Shown piece by piece: positions 56,899 to 64,000 of a stretch of 64,000 nt of DNA. The notes beneath the pieces are model-generated. The model saw only the letters and a program-made list of their open reading frames with translations. It was not told the origin of the DNA and did not search any database. Origin of the DNA: Smithella sp. (GTDB lineage Bacteria; Desulfobacterota; Syntrophia; Syntrophales; Smithellaceae); assembly GCA_012510495.1 (NCBI GenBank), contig JAAZHX010000308.1, positions 1 through 64,000 of the forward strand. The letters are read 5' to 3'. Position 1 is the stretch's first letter, and the number at the start of each line of letters is the position of its first letter. Made by a program: the position numbers and the translations under genes.

Positions 56899-57651
56899 CT
56901 ATTTCATCCACTTGTCGACGATGACTTTAAGCTTTTCCGGCCCCAGATCTGCGGCCAGATATTTGTCAAAATCATCGCGCAGCGGTGATCCCTTGGGAAA
57001 GGCAAAACCGAACATATCGAATCCCGTAAAGACATAGCTGTCCCGGATATCCATTTTCTTTTTGTACACCGAGGCGACGGAACCGTCCAGAAACGCCAGG
57101 TCCAGATTGCCGTTCTTCAGATCAGCCAGCACTTCGTTATAAGTCGGATACATTTTGACGTCGCTGAGCTTGTAAACGCCCTGCGGTTCCATCTGGTTCT
57201 TGATAAAATCGCTGTAGGCCATGCCGCGCGGATAGCCGATGGTGTATTTTTTCAGATCGGCCAGATCGTTGACGACAAGATTCCTGCTTTTGAGGCTCAC
57301 CAGATTCCATGTGTTATCCATGTAAGGTTTGGAAAAATCCATCACTTCCCTGCGCTTGTCGGTAATGGAGATCGCCGAAAATGCCACATCGGCCTGCTTG
57401 CCGATCAAAGCCCCGAGCATCCCCTGCCAGTCATAGGACGTGATCTTGTACTGGCGGTTTCTGGCTTTACAGAAGCCTTCAAAGATTTCCAGATCCATGC
57501 CCTGAAACTTCCCGTTTTCTTCAAACAGGTTTGGCGGCGACGTGGGGCACACGGCTGCCTGGATTACGGAAACTTCTTCTTTTTTGCCGCAGCCGACGAG
57601 GCCCATAACGAAAATTACCAAAAGAATCATTAAGATTGTTGATTTTTTCAT
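56899..57651 (-). CDS. Amino-acid-binding lipoprotein of the ABC transporter (SBP family 3)
   Basis: A 250-residue substrate-binding protein. The lipoprotein signal has lipobox LVGCG, so it is anchored to the outer face of the inner membrane. Family-3 segments are FEENGKFQGMDLEIFEGFCK, QADVAFSAISITDKRREVMD, FSKPYMDN and a late DLAFLDGSVA. The specific Asp/Arg pair for amino-acid binding is plausible but the ligand cannot be named. ATG 57651 has GGGGG upstream; the longer frame to 57675 lacks a lipoprotein start. It is the first gene of the operon, and its 55-nt upstream gap faces the Dus gene. Confidence 0.85.
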   Translation of the reverse strand: MKKSTILMILLVIFVMGLVGCGKKEEVSVIQAAVCPTSPPNLFEENGKFQGMDLEIFEGFCKARNRQYKITSYDWQGMLGALIGKQADVAFSAISITDKRREVMDFSKPYMDNTWNLVSLKSRNLVVNDLADLKKYTIGYPRGMAYSDFIKNQMEPQGVYKLSDVKMYPTYNEVLADLKNGNLDLAFLDGSVASVYKKKMDIRDSYVFTGFDMFGFAFPKGSPLRDDFDKYLAADLGPEKLKVIVDKWMK

Positions 57652-57706
57652 GACAAGCCCCCTTGTGTAGTCCAATTTATTTTGCGACTTTTATAGGAGA
57701 AGCCGC

Positions 57707-58750
57707 ATGCCCTGTCAACGAAAAAGAGGTATAGCTCTTGACAAAGATTCCGGAATCGTGAAAAACCATCCCCGTAACAATGATTTCAACCAACAGAGGA
57801 TTCCAGCATTGCCCGTTCTGTATTTGGCCCCGCTTCAGGGAATGACCGACCGGATTTATCGCAACATTTTCCCCCTTTATTTCAAGGGGGTGGATCTGGC
57901 GGTCGCGCCTTTTCTTTCCGCGACAAAAAGCGTAAAACCCGGCAGTCTGCTCAAAGACTATTCCCCGGATCAAAATTCGGGGATTCCAACGATACCGCAG
58001 ATCCTGAGCTCAGGCCCGGATGATTTTACGCGGCTCGCCAACGCGCTGTTCGACATCGGATACGGCGAGGTCAACTGGAATCTCGGCTGTCCGTTCCGGA
58101 TGGTGGTGAAGAAGGGCAGGGGCGCGGGCATGCTTTGTTTCCCGGAGCGGATCGAAGCCTTTCTTGAAAAAGCGATGTCTGCTTTAAAACCGAAATTGTC
58201 CATCAAGCTTCGGCTGGGCCTGAAAGATCCGGATGACGCTCTGCTGCTTCTTCCCATTTTCAACCGGTTTCCCCTTCGCGAGCTGATCATCCATCCGCGC
58301 ACGGGCGCGCAGATGTACGAGGGGAATGTCGATCTGGACAGGTTCGGGAAGTGTCTTGATCTGTCGCAACACGGCGTGGTCTATAACGGAGACATTGTTG
58401 AGGCTCAGACGTATGAACGGCTTGCCGAACGCTTCGGATCCGTCCATCGCTGGATGATCGGCCGGGGTCTGCTGGGCAATCCGTTTCTGGCCGAAGAAAT
58501 CAAGTTTCAGACCGCGAGGCCGTATGCCGAAAAAGTCCAAATCCTGCGGGCGTTCCACGATCACTTGTTTGCCGAGTATTCACAAATCCTGTCCGGCCCC
58601 GCGCATATCACGAATAAAATGAAGGAATTCTGGACGTATTCGGGAAGCTTTTTGAAGGACAGAGAAAAAATCCGCAAGCAAATCAACAAAACCCATCACC
58701 GCGAAGCCTATATTGCTGCCGTCAGGAATATTTTTGAAAAGCTTGTTTGA
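57707..58750 (+). CDS. tRNA-dihydrouridine synthase (Dus family)
   Basis: A 347-residue flavoenzyme that reduces uridine in tRNA D-loops. LAPLQGMTDRIYR (about 40-52) holds the FMN segment. NWNLGCPFRMVVKKGRGAGM has the catalytic Cys in GCP. HPRTGAQMYEG and YNGDI bind the flavin phosphate. The first 35 residues up to NNDFNQQRIPALP are not typical of the family; AGGAGAAG supports ATG 57707, but an internal TTG near 57809 could be the true start. It lies between divergent ABC genes and the pcm relic. Confidence 0.85.
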   Translation: MPCQRKRGIALDKDSGIVKNHPRNNDFNQQRIPALPVLYLAPLQGMTDRIYRNIFPLYFKGVDLAVAPFLSATKSVKPGSLLKDYSPDQNSGIPTIPQILSSGPDDFTRLANALFDIGYGEVNWNLGCPFRMVVKKGRGAGMLCFPERIEAFLEKAMSALKPKLSIKLRLGLKDPDDALLLLPIFNRFPLRELIIHPRTGAQMYEGNVDLDRFGKCLDLSQHGVVYNGDIVEAQTYERLAERFGSVHRWMIGRGLLGNPFLAEEIKFQTARPYAEKVQILRAFHDHLFAEYSQILSGPAHITNKMKEFWTYSGSFLKDREKIRKQINKTHHREAYIAAVRNIFEKLV

Positions 58751-58859
58751 CTCGCCGGATCCAACGGTAAAGCCGACTTTCTGCATTCCTTCTGGCCGGG
58801 AATAAAGAGGGCATTTGATCGCTATCCCAGTTCAAAGCTGGTCACGCCGAAGATTTTTT

Positions 58860-59105
58860 CCAGCGGCAGGGAAGGGACCGCGCCCGAATACATGCGGGCG
58901 GTTTCAAAAACGCTCTGCGTGTTGTGGCGGCCGGATGGTGATTCCCGTCGGTGAATCCTGGGTGCAGGAACTGGTGGTGCTGACCAAAAGGAACGGCCTC
59001 CTTGAACGCCAGGAGATCGTTCCGGTCCGCTTTGTGCCCATAGCGGACGCAGCCGGATATATTGATGCAACCCGCCTGCCGGTTCAACGCATATTGATGG
59101 TGTGA
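58860..59105 (+). pseudogene. Relic of protein-L-isoaspartate O-methyltransferase (C-terminus only)
   Basis: From ATG 58935 the frame reads GGRMVIPVGESWVQELVVLT and then EIVPVRFVPI, which is the C-terminal strand pair of Pcm enzymes (MVIPVG, PVRFVP). The SAM-binding first half of the protein is missing. Upstream in this frame there is only short unrelated sequence from 58815. It is a truncated remnant of about 57 codons, overlapping the end of the convergent 91-aa gene by 22 nt. Confidence 0.55.
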
Positions 59106-59359
59106 AGCTTCAGGAGAAATTCCTTGAATTTGTCTTTCGTCGTCTCTTTGATGGATTCGAGCCTGACGATCACGGCCTTGTTGTAAAACGTGTATCCGTT
59201 TTCGATGATTTCGGGATCGTTGTCGTCGTCGATAAAACATTCCATGAACTTCATGGTGTATTTTATCGCTTCTTCTTCATCTTTGGCGGTTACCAGATAA
59301 TGATGAAGCTCGGGATCTCCGTCCGTCGTTTCGCTGATTTTTGCCCTGTAGTCAGGCAT
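59084..59359 (-). CDS. Conserved-looking hypothetical protein, 91 aa
   Basis: A 91-residue acidic protein with no signal or membrane helix. Features are EEEAIKYTMKFMECFIDDDN (26-45), ENGYTFYNKAVIVRLESIKE and a basic end. A strong ribosome site AAAGGAGAAGGA is correctly placed before ATG 59359. No motif of a known family is recognised. Composition fits a small alpha/beta regulator, but no function can be inferred. It lies alone between the pcm relic and the enoyl-CoA hydratase. Confidence 0.6.
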   Translation of the reverse strand: MPDYRAKISETTDGDPELHHYLVTAKDEEEAIKYTMKFMECFIDDDNDPEIIENGYTFYNKAVIVRLESIKETTKDKFKEFLLKLHTINMR

Positions 59360-59550
59360 ACAATCCTTCTCCTTTTTTTATGAATACTGCCGCCCGGTAT
59401 ATACTCCAATCATTTGCCGAACGCAACGGTTCCGTTGGGCAGCCTGTAAAAATTTTTCCGCGTCGGGAACATCCGTGATTTCAACACGGCTTTGGCGGGG
59501 AACAGGGGCGCCCGCCTGCCGGGGCATCGAAAAACGGACCCGGTTATTCC

Positions 59551-60312
59551 TTACTTCAGGTTGCGGAAATTCGGTTTGCGTTTTTCCATGAAGGCCATCA
59601 TGGCTTCGATGCTGGCCGGACCGCCGGCCAGCCGGTCCATCGCTTCCCGCTCGACCTTTAAGGCCGCCTCGATGCCCGCCCGATGGGCGGTTTTGAGGCA
59701 CCTTTTCGTTTCCAGGAGGGAACTCAGGGGCAATTGCGCAATCTCCCCGGCTTTCGTCATCGCGGCGCACAGAAGCTCGTCATCCTTGAACTTGCGGGAA
59801 GCGATTCCGGTTGCCAGGGCCTTGTCGGCGTCAATCCATTCCGTGGTGAACAGCAGCTCCGCCGCGCGCTGAGGTCCAATTTGCATCTGCAGCATGTAGC
59901 TGCTGGCGAACTCCGGCGCCATGCCCAGGCTGTTGAAGGGCAGGCGCATCCGCAGACTTTCACCGACGTAGAGCACATCGGCGTGGAACAGTATCGTCGC
60001 GCCGCCCCCGACGGCAACCCCTTTGGCCGCGGCGACCAGCGGTTTGTCAAAGTCCACGACCGCGCGTTCCGTTATGCGGTAGCTGTGCGCTTTGCCGGAG
60101 ACGGCGTAATCCTTCAGATCCTGGCCGGCCGAGAAATCACTGCCCGCGCCGGTGATGACCGCCACGGTCACGTCGTCATTGGCGCGCGCCGCATCCAGCT
60201 CCGCGGCAAAAGATTCCCACAGCTCCTTGTTGAAGGAGTTTTTGCTCTCCGGGCGATTCAATGTCAAAAGCAGAACGCCGTCCTTTAATTCCTTTAAAAC
60301 CGTGCCACTCAT
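59551..60312 (-). CDS. Enoyl-CoA hydratase/isomerase family protein
   Basis: A 253-residue crotonase-fold enzyme. The oxyanion-hole segments are DFSAGQDLKDY and GVAVGGGATI. One catalytic position carries Glu in GMAPEFASSYML (E133), while the other usual Glu in the first helix is replaced by Ala or Ser. The C-terminal KRKPNFRNLK is family typical. It likely hydrates or isomerises a trans-enoyl-CoA or cleaves a cyclic acyl-CoA; substrate is unknown. It resembles the EchA type found in fatty-acid and aromatic degraders. A 233-nt gap upstream holds no gene. Confidence 0.82.
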   Translation of the reverse strand: MSGTVLKELKDGVLLLTLNRPESKNSFNKELWESFAAELDAARANDDVTVAVITGAGSDFSAGQDLKDYAVSGKAHSYRITERAVVDFDKPLVAAAKGVAVGGGATILFHADVLYVGESLRMRLPFNSLGMAPEFASSYMLQMQIGPQRAAELLFTTEWIDADKALATGIASRKFKDDELLCAAMTKAGEIAQLPLSSLLETKRCLKTAHRAGIEAALKVEREAMDRLAGGPASIEAMMAFMEKRKPNFRNLK

Positions 60313-60545
60313 GTTTGATACCTCGTTTCCTTGAGTTTGTTGTTTTCGGGGGTTTTTGCCCCGGCAGACGCTAAGGTTCCGGCCTCCCCGTCCGGCAGAC
60401 CGGAATTAAATTTTCCCGTATGGCCGTTTCCTGCGGAAACTAATATGAGGGTTTTCCCGTTGTCAAGACAAAAACGAAAAACCGGACCCTTTTTGCTGGG
60501 TAGCCGCCGGAGTTTTGCGAAAGATACTTATACGGCGGTATGCGG
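60313..60545. other. Intergenic region upstream of enoyl-CoA hydratase
   Basis: No gene, repeat or clear promoter was recognised in these 233 bases between the enoyl-CoA hydratase and the cytidylate-kinase-like gene on the minus strand. Confidence 0.5.
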
Positions 60546-61172
60546 TCAGGCTTTCAGGGCCAAGTAGCTCAGGATGAATTCCACGCACCGGTCAAGGCCG
60601 ATCTTGTCCGTCGCGAGAGAAAGATGGTAGCGCCGGGCATCGGACCATTCCTGACCGGTCACGGTGCGATGGTAGAGCGCTCTTTCCTTGTCGTTCCGGT
60701 CGATGATTTTTCCGGCCGCTTCTTCCGTCTCGTTGTACAGCCTCATCACCCGATCCCTGCGAAACGGCCGGTCGGCATGCAGGAAGATGCTCACGCAATT
60801 CGGATGGCCTCGCAGAACGTGCGCACCGCAGCGGCCGATAATCACGGCCGGACGTTCCCGGGCGATGCGTAGGATGATATCGCTTTCCGTATTGAACAGT
60901 TCATAGTCCGAAGGCGGCAGCATCTGGGGTTTGACATAGGTGTCCGGTGCGGCGGCGTGTGTCCGGATAAAGGACTGCCAGAAAGAGAGTTTCTTTTCAT
61001 CGCGTGAGGCCAGATCCTTTTCCAGCATCGAAAAACGTTGCGCGGCCCGGTCGATGATTTCGCGGTCCGCGTAAAAAATGTTCAGGCGTTTTGCCAGTTC
61101 CTGCCCGATGCAGGCGCCGCCGGAGCCGAGCTGCCGGCTGATGGTAATGACCAATGGCGATGCGTTTTTCAT
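60546..61172 (-). CDS. Cytidylate-kinase-like P-loop protein
   Basis: A 208-residue protein of the cytidylate-kinase-like family. The modified P-loop is ITISRQLGSGGACIGQELAK (residues 9-28). A nucleotide-binding IIGRCGAHVLRGHPN follows, then the lid-like RDRVMRLYNETEEAAGKIID. RYHLSLATDKIGLDRCVEFI is the family end. It differs from true Cmk by the GSGG loop and lacks the CMP-binding insert, so the substrate is uncertain. It lies 53 nt downstream of an MFS transporter gene on the same strand. Confidence 0.8.
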   Translation of the reverse strand: MKNASPLVITISRQLGSGGACIGQELAKRLNIFYADREIIDRAAQRFSMLEKDLASRDEKKLSFWQSFIRTHAAAPDTYVKPQMLPPSDYELFNTESDIILRIARERPAVIIGRCGAHVLRGHPNCVSIFLHADRPFRRDRVMRLYNETEEAAGKIIDRNDKERALYHRTVTGQEWSDARRYHLSLATDKIGLDRCVEFILSYLALKA

Positions 61173-61225
61173 GCTGTTCCTCCTGTTCCTTTCATTCTCC
61201 GGCGATGCGCTGGTCCCGTCCGGAA

Positions 61226-62425
61226 TCAGCGATCCGGTCCATGCGCGGGCAAACGGTTTTCCTTTCTTCCCAGCAGAACATGGTAAAGTGGAATAGATGC
61301 CAGAATGACGAAAGTCATGATGACGTATAGGCCGCGGTATCCCGTGACGCCAACCAGCGCGCCCAGCAAATAAGGACCGACGCCAAATCCCAGATCCACG
61401 AATATAAAAAAGGTTGTAATCGCGAGCCCCATCCGGTGAGGGGGAACCCCCCGGATGGAAAGGGCGTGAGCGCAGGAAAAAAAGTTTCCGTACCCCATCG
61501 CGATCAGGACTGCCGCTGCAAGGAGCATGATTCCCGCCGTGGCCTGACTGAAGACCAGCATCCCTGCGGCGTAAAGCAGCAGACAGGGATAGACGACGAA
61601 ATTGGCGCCCCGGATATCCATCAGACGCCCGGACAACGGCCGCGTGACGAGAACCGCGACGGAATACACAAGAAAATAGAAGCTGGCGGCTTTTTCCAGA
61701 CGGATTTCCCTGGCGTACAGGGAGATGAGCGTCAATAGGCCGGAATAGCTGAAACCGATAATCAGGATGATCAGGGAGATAGGAATCGCTTTGTATTCCA
61801 GAAAATCGGAAAGACGGAATCGCCCGTCCGCTGCGGCGAATTCCGGAGCGGGCGCCTCATACACCGGTTTGTTGACCGCGAAAGACAGGGCAAAGCTGGT
61901 CATTGCCAGAAGCGAGGTCAGAGCGAAGATCATCCTGAAATTCGTGTGGTGAATCAAAAAGATGCCGATAAAAGGGCCCACCGCCACCGCTAAAATCGCG
62001 CCGATGCTGTAAAAACCGATGCCTTCTCCACGGCGGCTCGGGGGAATAATCTGGGCGACGATGGTTCCGGTGGCTGTGCTGGCCGTGCCGAAGACGATTC
62101 CATGCAGCAGCCGGATGATGATCAGGAGAGACAGGCTGACGGCCGCGAAGTACAGCGCCGAAGTGACAATGAAAAGCATCGTGCTGGCGAGTAGAACTTT
62201 CTTGCTGCCGATGCCTTCAATGATGCGCCCGGTTCCCAGCCGTCCGATCAGCGCGCCGATAATGAAGACGCCCGCGACGAGCCCCGCCACGTCTGTGGAA
62301 GCGTGGAATTCATCCACGGCATAGGACGCAATCGTGACGATCAGCAGAAAATGCGTCAGAAAGACAATGGCATTGATCACGGCTATCGTGACAAAATCCT
62401 TTGTCCACAGTTTTTTTTCGTTCAT
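61226..62425 (-). CDS. MFS transporter
   Basis: A 399-residue major facilitator with about twelve membrane helices. The A-type motif between helices 2 and 3 is ALIGRLGTGRIIEGIGSKK, with the conserved Gly-Arg pattern. A second half repeat has RPLSGRLMDIRGANFVVYP. Such carriers export drugs or metabolites or take up acids; no specificity signal is seen. ATG 62425 is used; GTG 62437 gives four more residues. It is first in a likely two-gene unit with the cytidylate-kinase-like gene. Confidence 0.85.
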   Translation of the reverse strand: MNEKKLWTKDFVTIAVINAIVFLTHFLLIVTIASYAVDEFHASTDVAGLVAGVFIIGALIGRLGTGRIIEGIGSKKVLLASTMLFIVTSALYFAAVSLSLLIIIRLLHGIVFGTASTATGTIVAQIIPPSRRGEGIGFYSIGAILAVAVGPFIGIFLIHHTNFRMIFALTSLLAMTSFALSFAVNKPVYEAPAPEFAAADGRFRLSDFLEYKAIPISLIILIIGFSYSGLLTLISLYAREIRLEKAASFYFLVYSVAVLVTRPLSGRLMDIRGANFVVYPCLLLYAAGMLVFSQATAGIMLLAAAVLIAMGYGNFFSCAHALSIRGVPPHRMGLAITTFFIFVDLGFGVGPYLLGALVGVTGYRGLYVIMTFVILASIPLYHVLLGRKENRLPAHGPDR

Positions 62426-62805
62426 GGCCTGTTCCACAACCGCCCGCCCTAGTTTTCTGTTTGCCCGGGACTATAGGAGCATAACTTCCGCATGTCAATA
62501 ATAATGGATGAACTTGTCGGCCCCGGAACAGGCGTTTTATGACCGCCGTATCCGAAAAGACATTTTTTACCTCCGTCTGATGTTTTGATATTGCCTGACT
62601 CACCGCAATTTCAAAGTCCAAATGACAGCCGCAGGGCACAAAATTCTATTTTTAAGGATTTTTTTTCGCTTTCGTGCTATGCACGGCGAAAGAAAATGTA
62701 CGGTGTGCGGGTAAACGCAGGCATCTATCAGGAACGATATGCCCGGCGAGGCGCGCAGGGATGGCTCCCTCCGAACTTCGCCGATTCCGGGAGAAGGAGG
62801 TCAGA
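62426..62805. other. Intergenic region, divergent promoters
   Basis: This 380-nt gap separates the divergent MFS and hydrolase genes. No gene is supported. GAAGGAGG at 62793-62800 is the ribosome site of the next gene. No repeat or terminator was recognised. Confidence 0.5.
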
Positions 62806-64000
62806 ATGAATACCGATCAGTTGTTTCTTCGGGGGAGCAGTCTCAAGGCCTTCATTGTCTTCATCGCTTTTCAGTTGGCGCTCATCGGCGCCGTATTCAC
62901 GGCCCACCGGGTGCAAACGGATAACGGTGCCGTGGAGGTATCCAATGTTTATTTCCTGAATGAAGACGGCAACCGAATCCGCGGTAAGCTTTTCAGGCCC
63001 CTCTCCGCGACCGAAAAGGCCAAACACCCCGGCGTGCTCTTTGTCCACGGATACCAGAACAACCGTGAAAGCGGCGACGCCTACGCCATCGAGCTGGGCC
63101 GAAGAGGATTCGTAACGCTCAGTATCGACGCCATCGGCAGGGGCAACTCGGACCCGCCGCATGACATGGACGATCCGCGTTTCGACCAAACGTTCGGGGC
63201 TCGCACCTCGGCGAAGTATCTTGCGTCGCTTCCCTTTGTGGATGCAGACCGCGTCGGGGTGATGGGGCACAGCATGGGGGCCGAGTATTCCTACTGGATC
63301 GCGCTTGCGGATCCCTCCATCCGGGCGGTCGCCATCATCGGGAACGCCTATGACAAGCGCGCCACGCGCGACCGGCCGCAGAACATGATCATGATCATCG
63401 GCGAGTTCGACGAGTTCCGCGATCGTTTCACCGGCACCACGAACATCATGGAGCAGTGGATGAAAACCGAAACTACGCTGAACGCGTTTCCGGTCGCAAA
63501 CCCTCAATTCAACGCCACCTACGGCGATTTCGCCAAGGGAACGGCCCGCCGTGTCTTCGTCACGCGCATTTCCCATGTGCAGGAGTCGCACAGCAGGGCT
63601 TGTATCGCCGAGGCGCTCGACTGGATGCGTCTGGCCCTGAATCCGCCGGAACAGCTGTGGAAAGACAAGGACGACCAGCGTTGGCCCGTCAAAGAGGCGA
63701 TGACGCTGCTGGCCATGCTGGCCGGTTTCCTTTCGCTCCTTCCCCTTGGGCTGATCGCGCTGAGGACCCGCTTCTTCAGGCCGATCCGCCAGAGGCAGAC
63801 CTTCGGTTGGGCCTGTCCGGACAGGCAATGGTGGAAGTTCGCCGCAATCAACGGGGCGCTCATGTGGCTGTATCTTCCGCTCATCATGACGCTGTTTGCG
63901 ATACACAAGTTCGTTGTCCGCGTGGATAAGGTGTTTCCCATGCTGCTCGTGGACGCAATCGTCTGGTGGTTCGTCATCATCAACATCGTCGGCCTCATCC
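62806..64000 (+). CDS. Membrane-anchored alpha/beta hydrolase (3' end outside window)
   Basis: The frame is open to the right edge (398 codons so far). A signal or anchor helix lies at about 13-32. The hydrolase domain (about 45-300) has the oxyanion region LFVHGYQNNRESG and the nucleophile elbow GHSMG with S156; a catalytic His candidate is in RISHVQESHS. Two or more membrane helices follow at about 305-330 and 350-395, so the protein continues as an integral membrane protein. The combination of a periplasmic-side esterase with a helical C-terminus is not assigned to a known family here. The start is preceded by GAAGGAGG. Confidence 0.8.
   Translation, partial: MNTDQLFLRGSSLKAFIVFIAFQLALIGAVFTAHRVQTDNGAVEVSNVYFLNEDGNRIRGKLFRPLSATEKAKHPGVLFVHGYQNNRESGDAYAIELGRRGFVTLSIDAIGRGNSDPPHDMDDPRFDQTFGARTSAKYLASLPFVDADRVGVMGHSMGAEYSYWIALADPSIRAVAIIGNAYDKRATRDRPQNMIMIIGEFDEFRDRFTGTTNIMEQWMKTETTLNAFPVANPQFNATYGDFAKGTARRVFVTRISHVQESHSRACIAEALDWMRLALNPPEQLWKDKDDQRWPVKEAMTLLAMLAGFLSLLPLGLIALRTRFFRPIRQRQTFGWACPDRQWWKFAAINGALMWLYLPLIMTLFAIHKFVVRVDKVFPMLLVDAIVWWFVIINIVGLI

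Noticed and set aside
62728-63906. 392-codon minus-strand frame opposite the terminal hydrolase gene
   Set aside because: The plus frame has a ribosome site, GHSMG and membrane helices; the minus frame has none.

Overview
The window most resembles a Gram-negative anaerobe of the deltaproteobacterial, Syntrophus/Smithella-like kind. That is inferred from gene content, not from a marker gene. The evidence is a repeated fatty-acid/acyl-CoA gene set (acyl-CoA dehydrogenase, a propionate/acetate-CoA ligase, two long-chain acyl-CoA ligases, a glutaconate-type CoA-transferase, an enoyl-CoA hydratase and a hotdog thioesterase), an [FeFe]-hydrogenase operon with all its maturases, a desulforedoxin-like protein, multihaem cytochrome debris, and Tat and lipoprotein signals. 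No rRNA, tRNA or CRISPR array was recognised.

Layout. 1-5.2 kb: end of an acyl-CoA dehydrogenase, a decayed acyl-CoA ligase, a prpE-like ligase, a long-chain acyl-CoA ligase and a 52-aa membrane peptide. 5.2-7.6 kb (minus): one 775-aa chain joining a cyclic-nucleotide-binding-like domain, acetate kinase and PduL phosphotransacylase. 7.7-12 kb: an exported protein, a haem-binding diguanylate cyclase, an FKBP lipoprotein and moeA. 12-22.8 kb (plus): nadA, mfd, two parvulin-type isomerases, uvrA and an HD-GYP response regulator. 22.8-24.8 kb (minus): proA-nadD. 24.9-30.9 kb: a patatin-like lipase, transposase debris, a second long-chain acyl-CoA ligase, a Usp protein and a PAS histidine kinase.

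30.9-40.5 kb is a hydrogenase island: an exported HydA-HydB pair with a Tat signal on the small subunit, a four-helix cytochrome b, hydG, hydE, a second five-cluster hydrogenase and hydF. Remnants of one IS3-family element lie at both borders in the same orientation. The cytochrome b suggests exchange of electrons between periplasmic H2 and the quinone pool, while the second hydrogenase is cytoplasmic.

40.7-47.2 kb carries unusual architectures: an N-formylglutamate-amidohydrolase/C39-peptidase fusion, a desulforedoxin-like domain with a histone-H1-like tail, and a CHASE2 adenylate cyclase overlapping an alanine racemase that has a 270-aa extra C-terminus. 47.4-64 kb: thioesterase, cytochrome relic, M24 enzyme with an SCP2 protein, PilT-like ATPase, gctAB with a VOC protein, a polar amino-acid ABC transporter, Dus, a pcm relic, enoyl-CoA hydratase, a cytidylate-kinase-like protein, an MFS transporter and a truncated alpha/beta hydrolase.

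The strongest candidates for undescribed biology are the three-domain acetate kinase, the FGase-C39 fusion, the desulforedoxin-H1 protein, the extended alanine racemase coupled to a cyclase, and the IS-bordered dual hydrogenase operon. All functional statements come from reading motifs; no database search was run.
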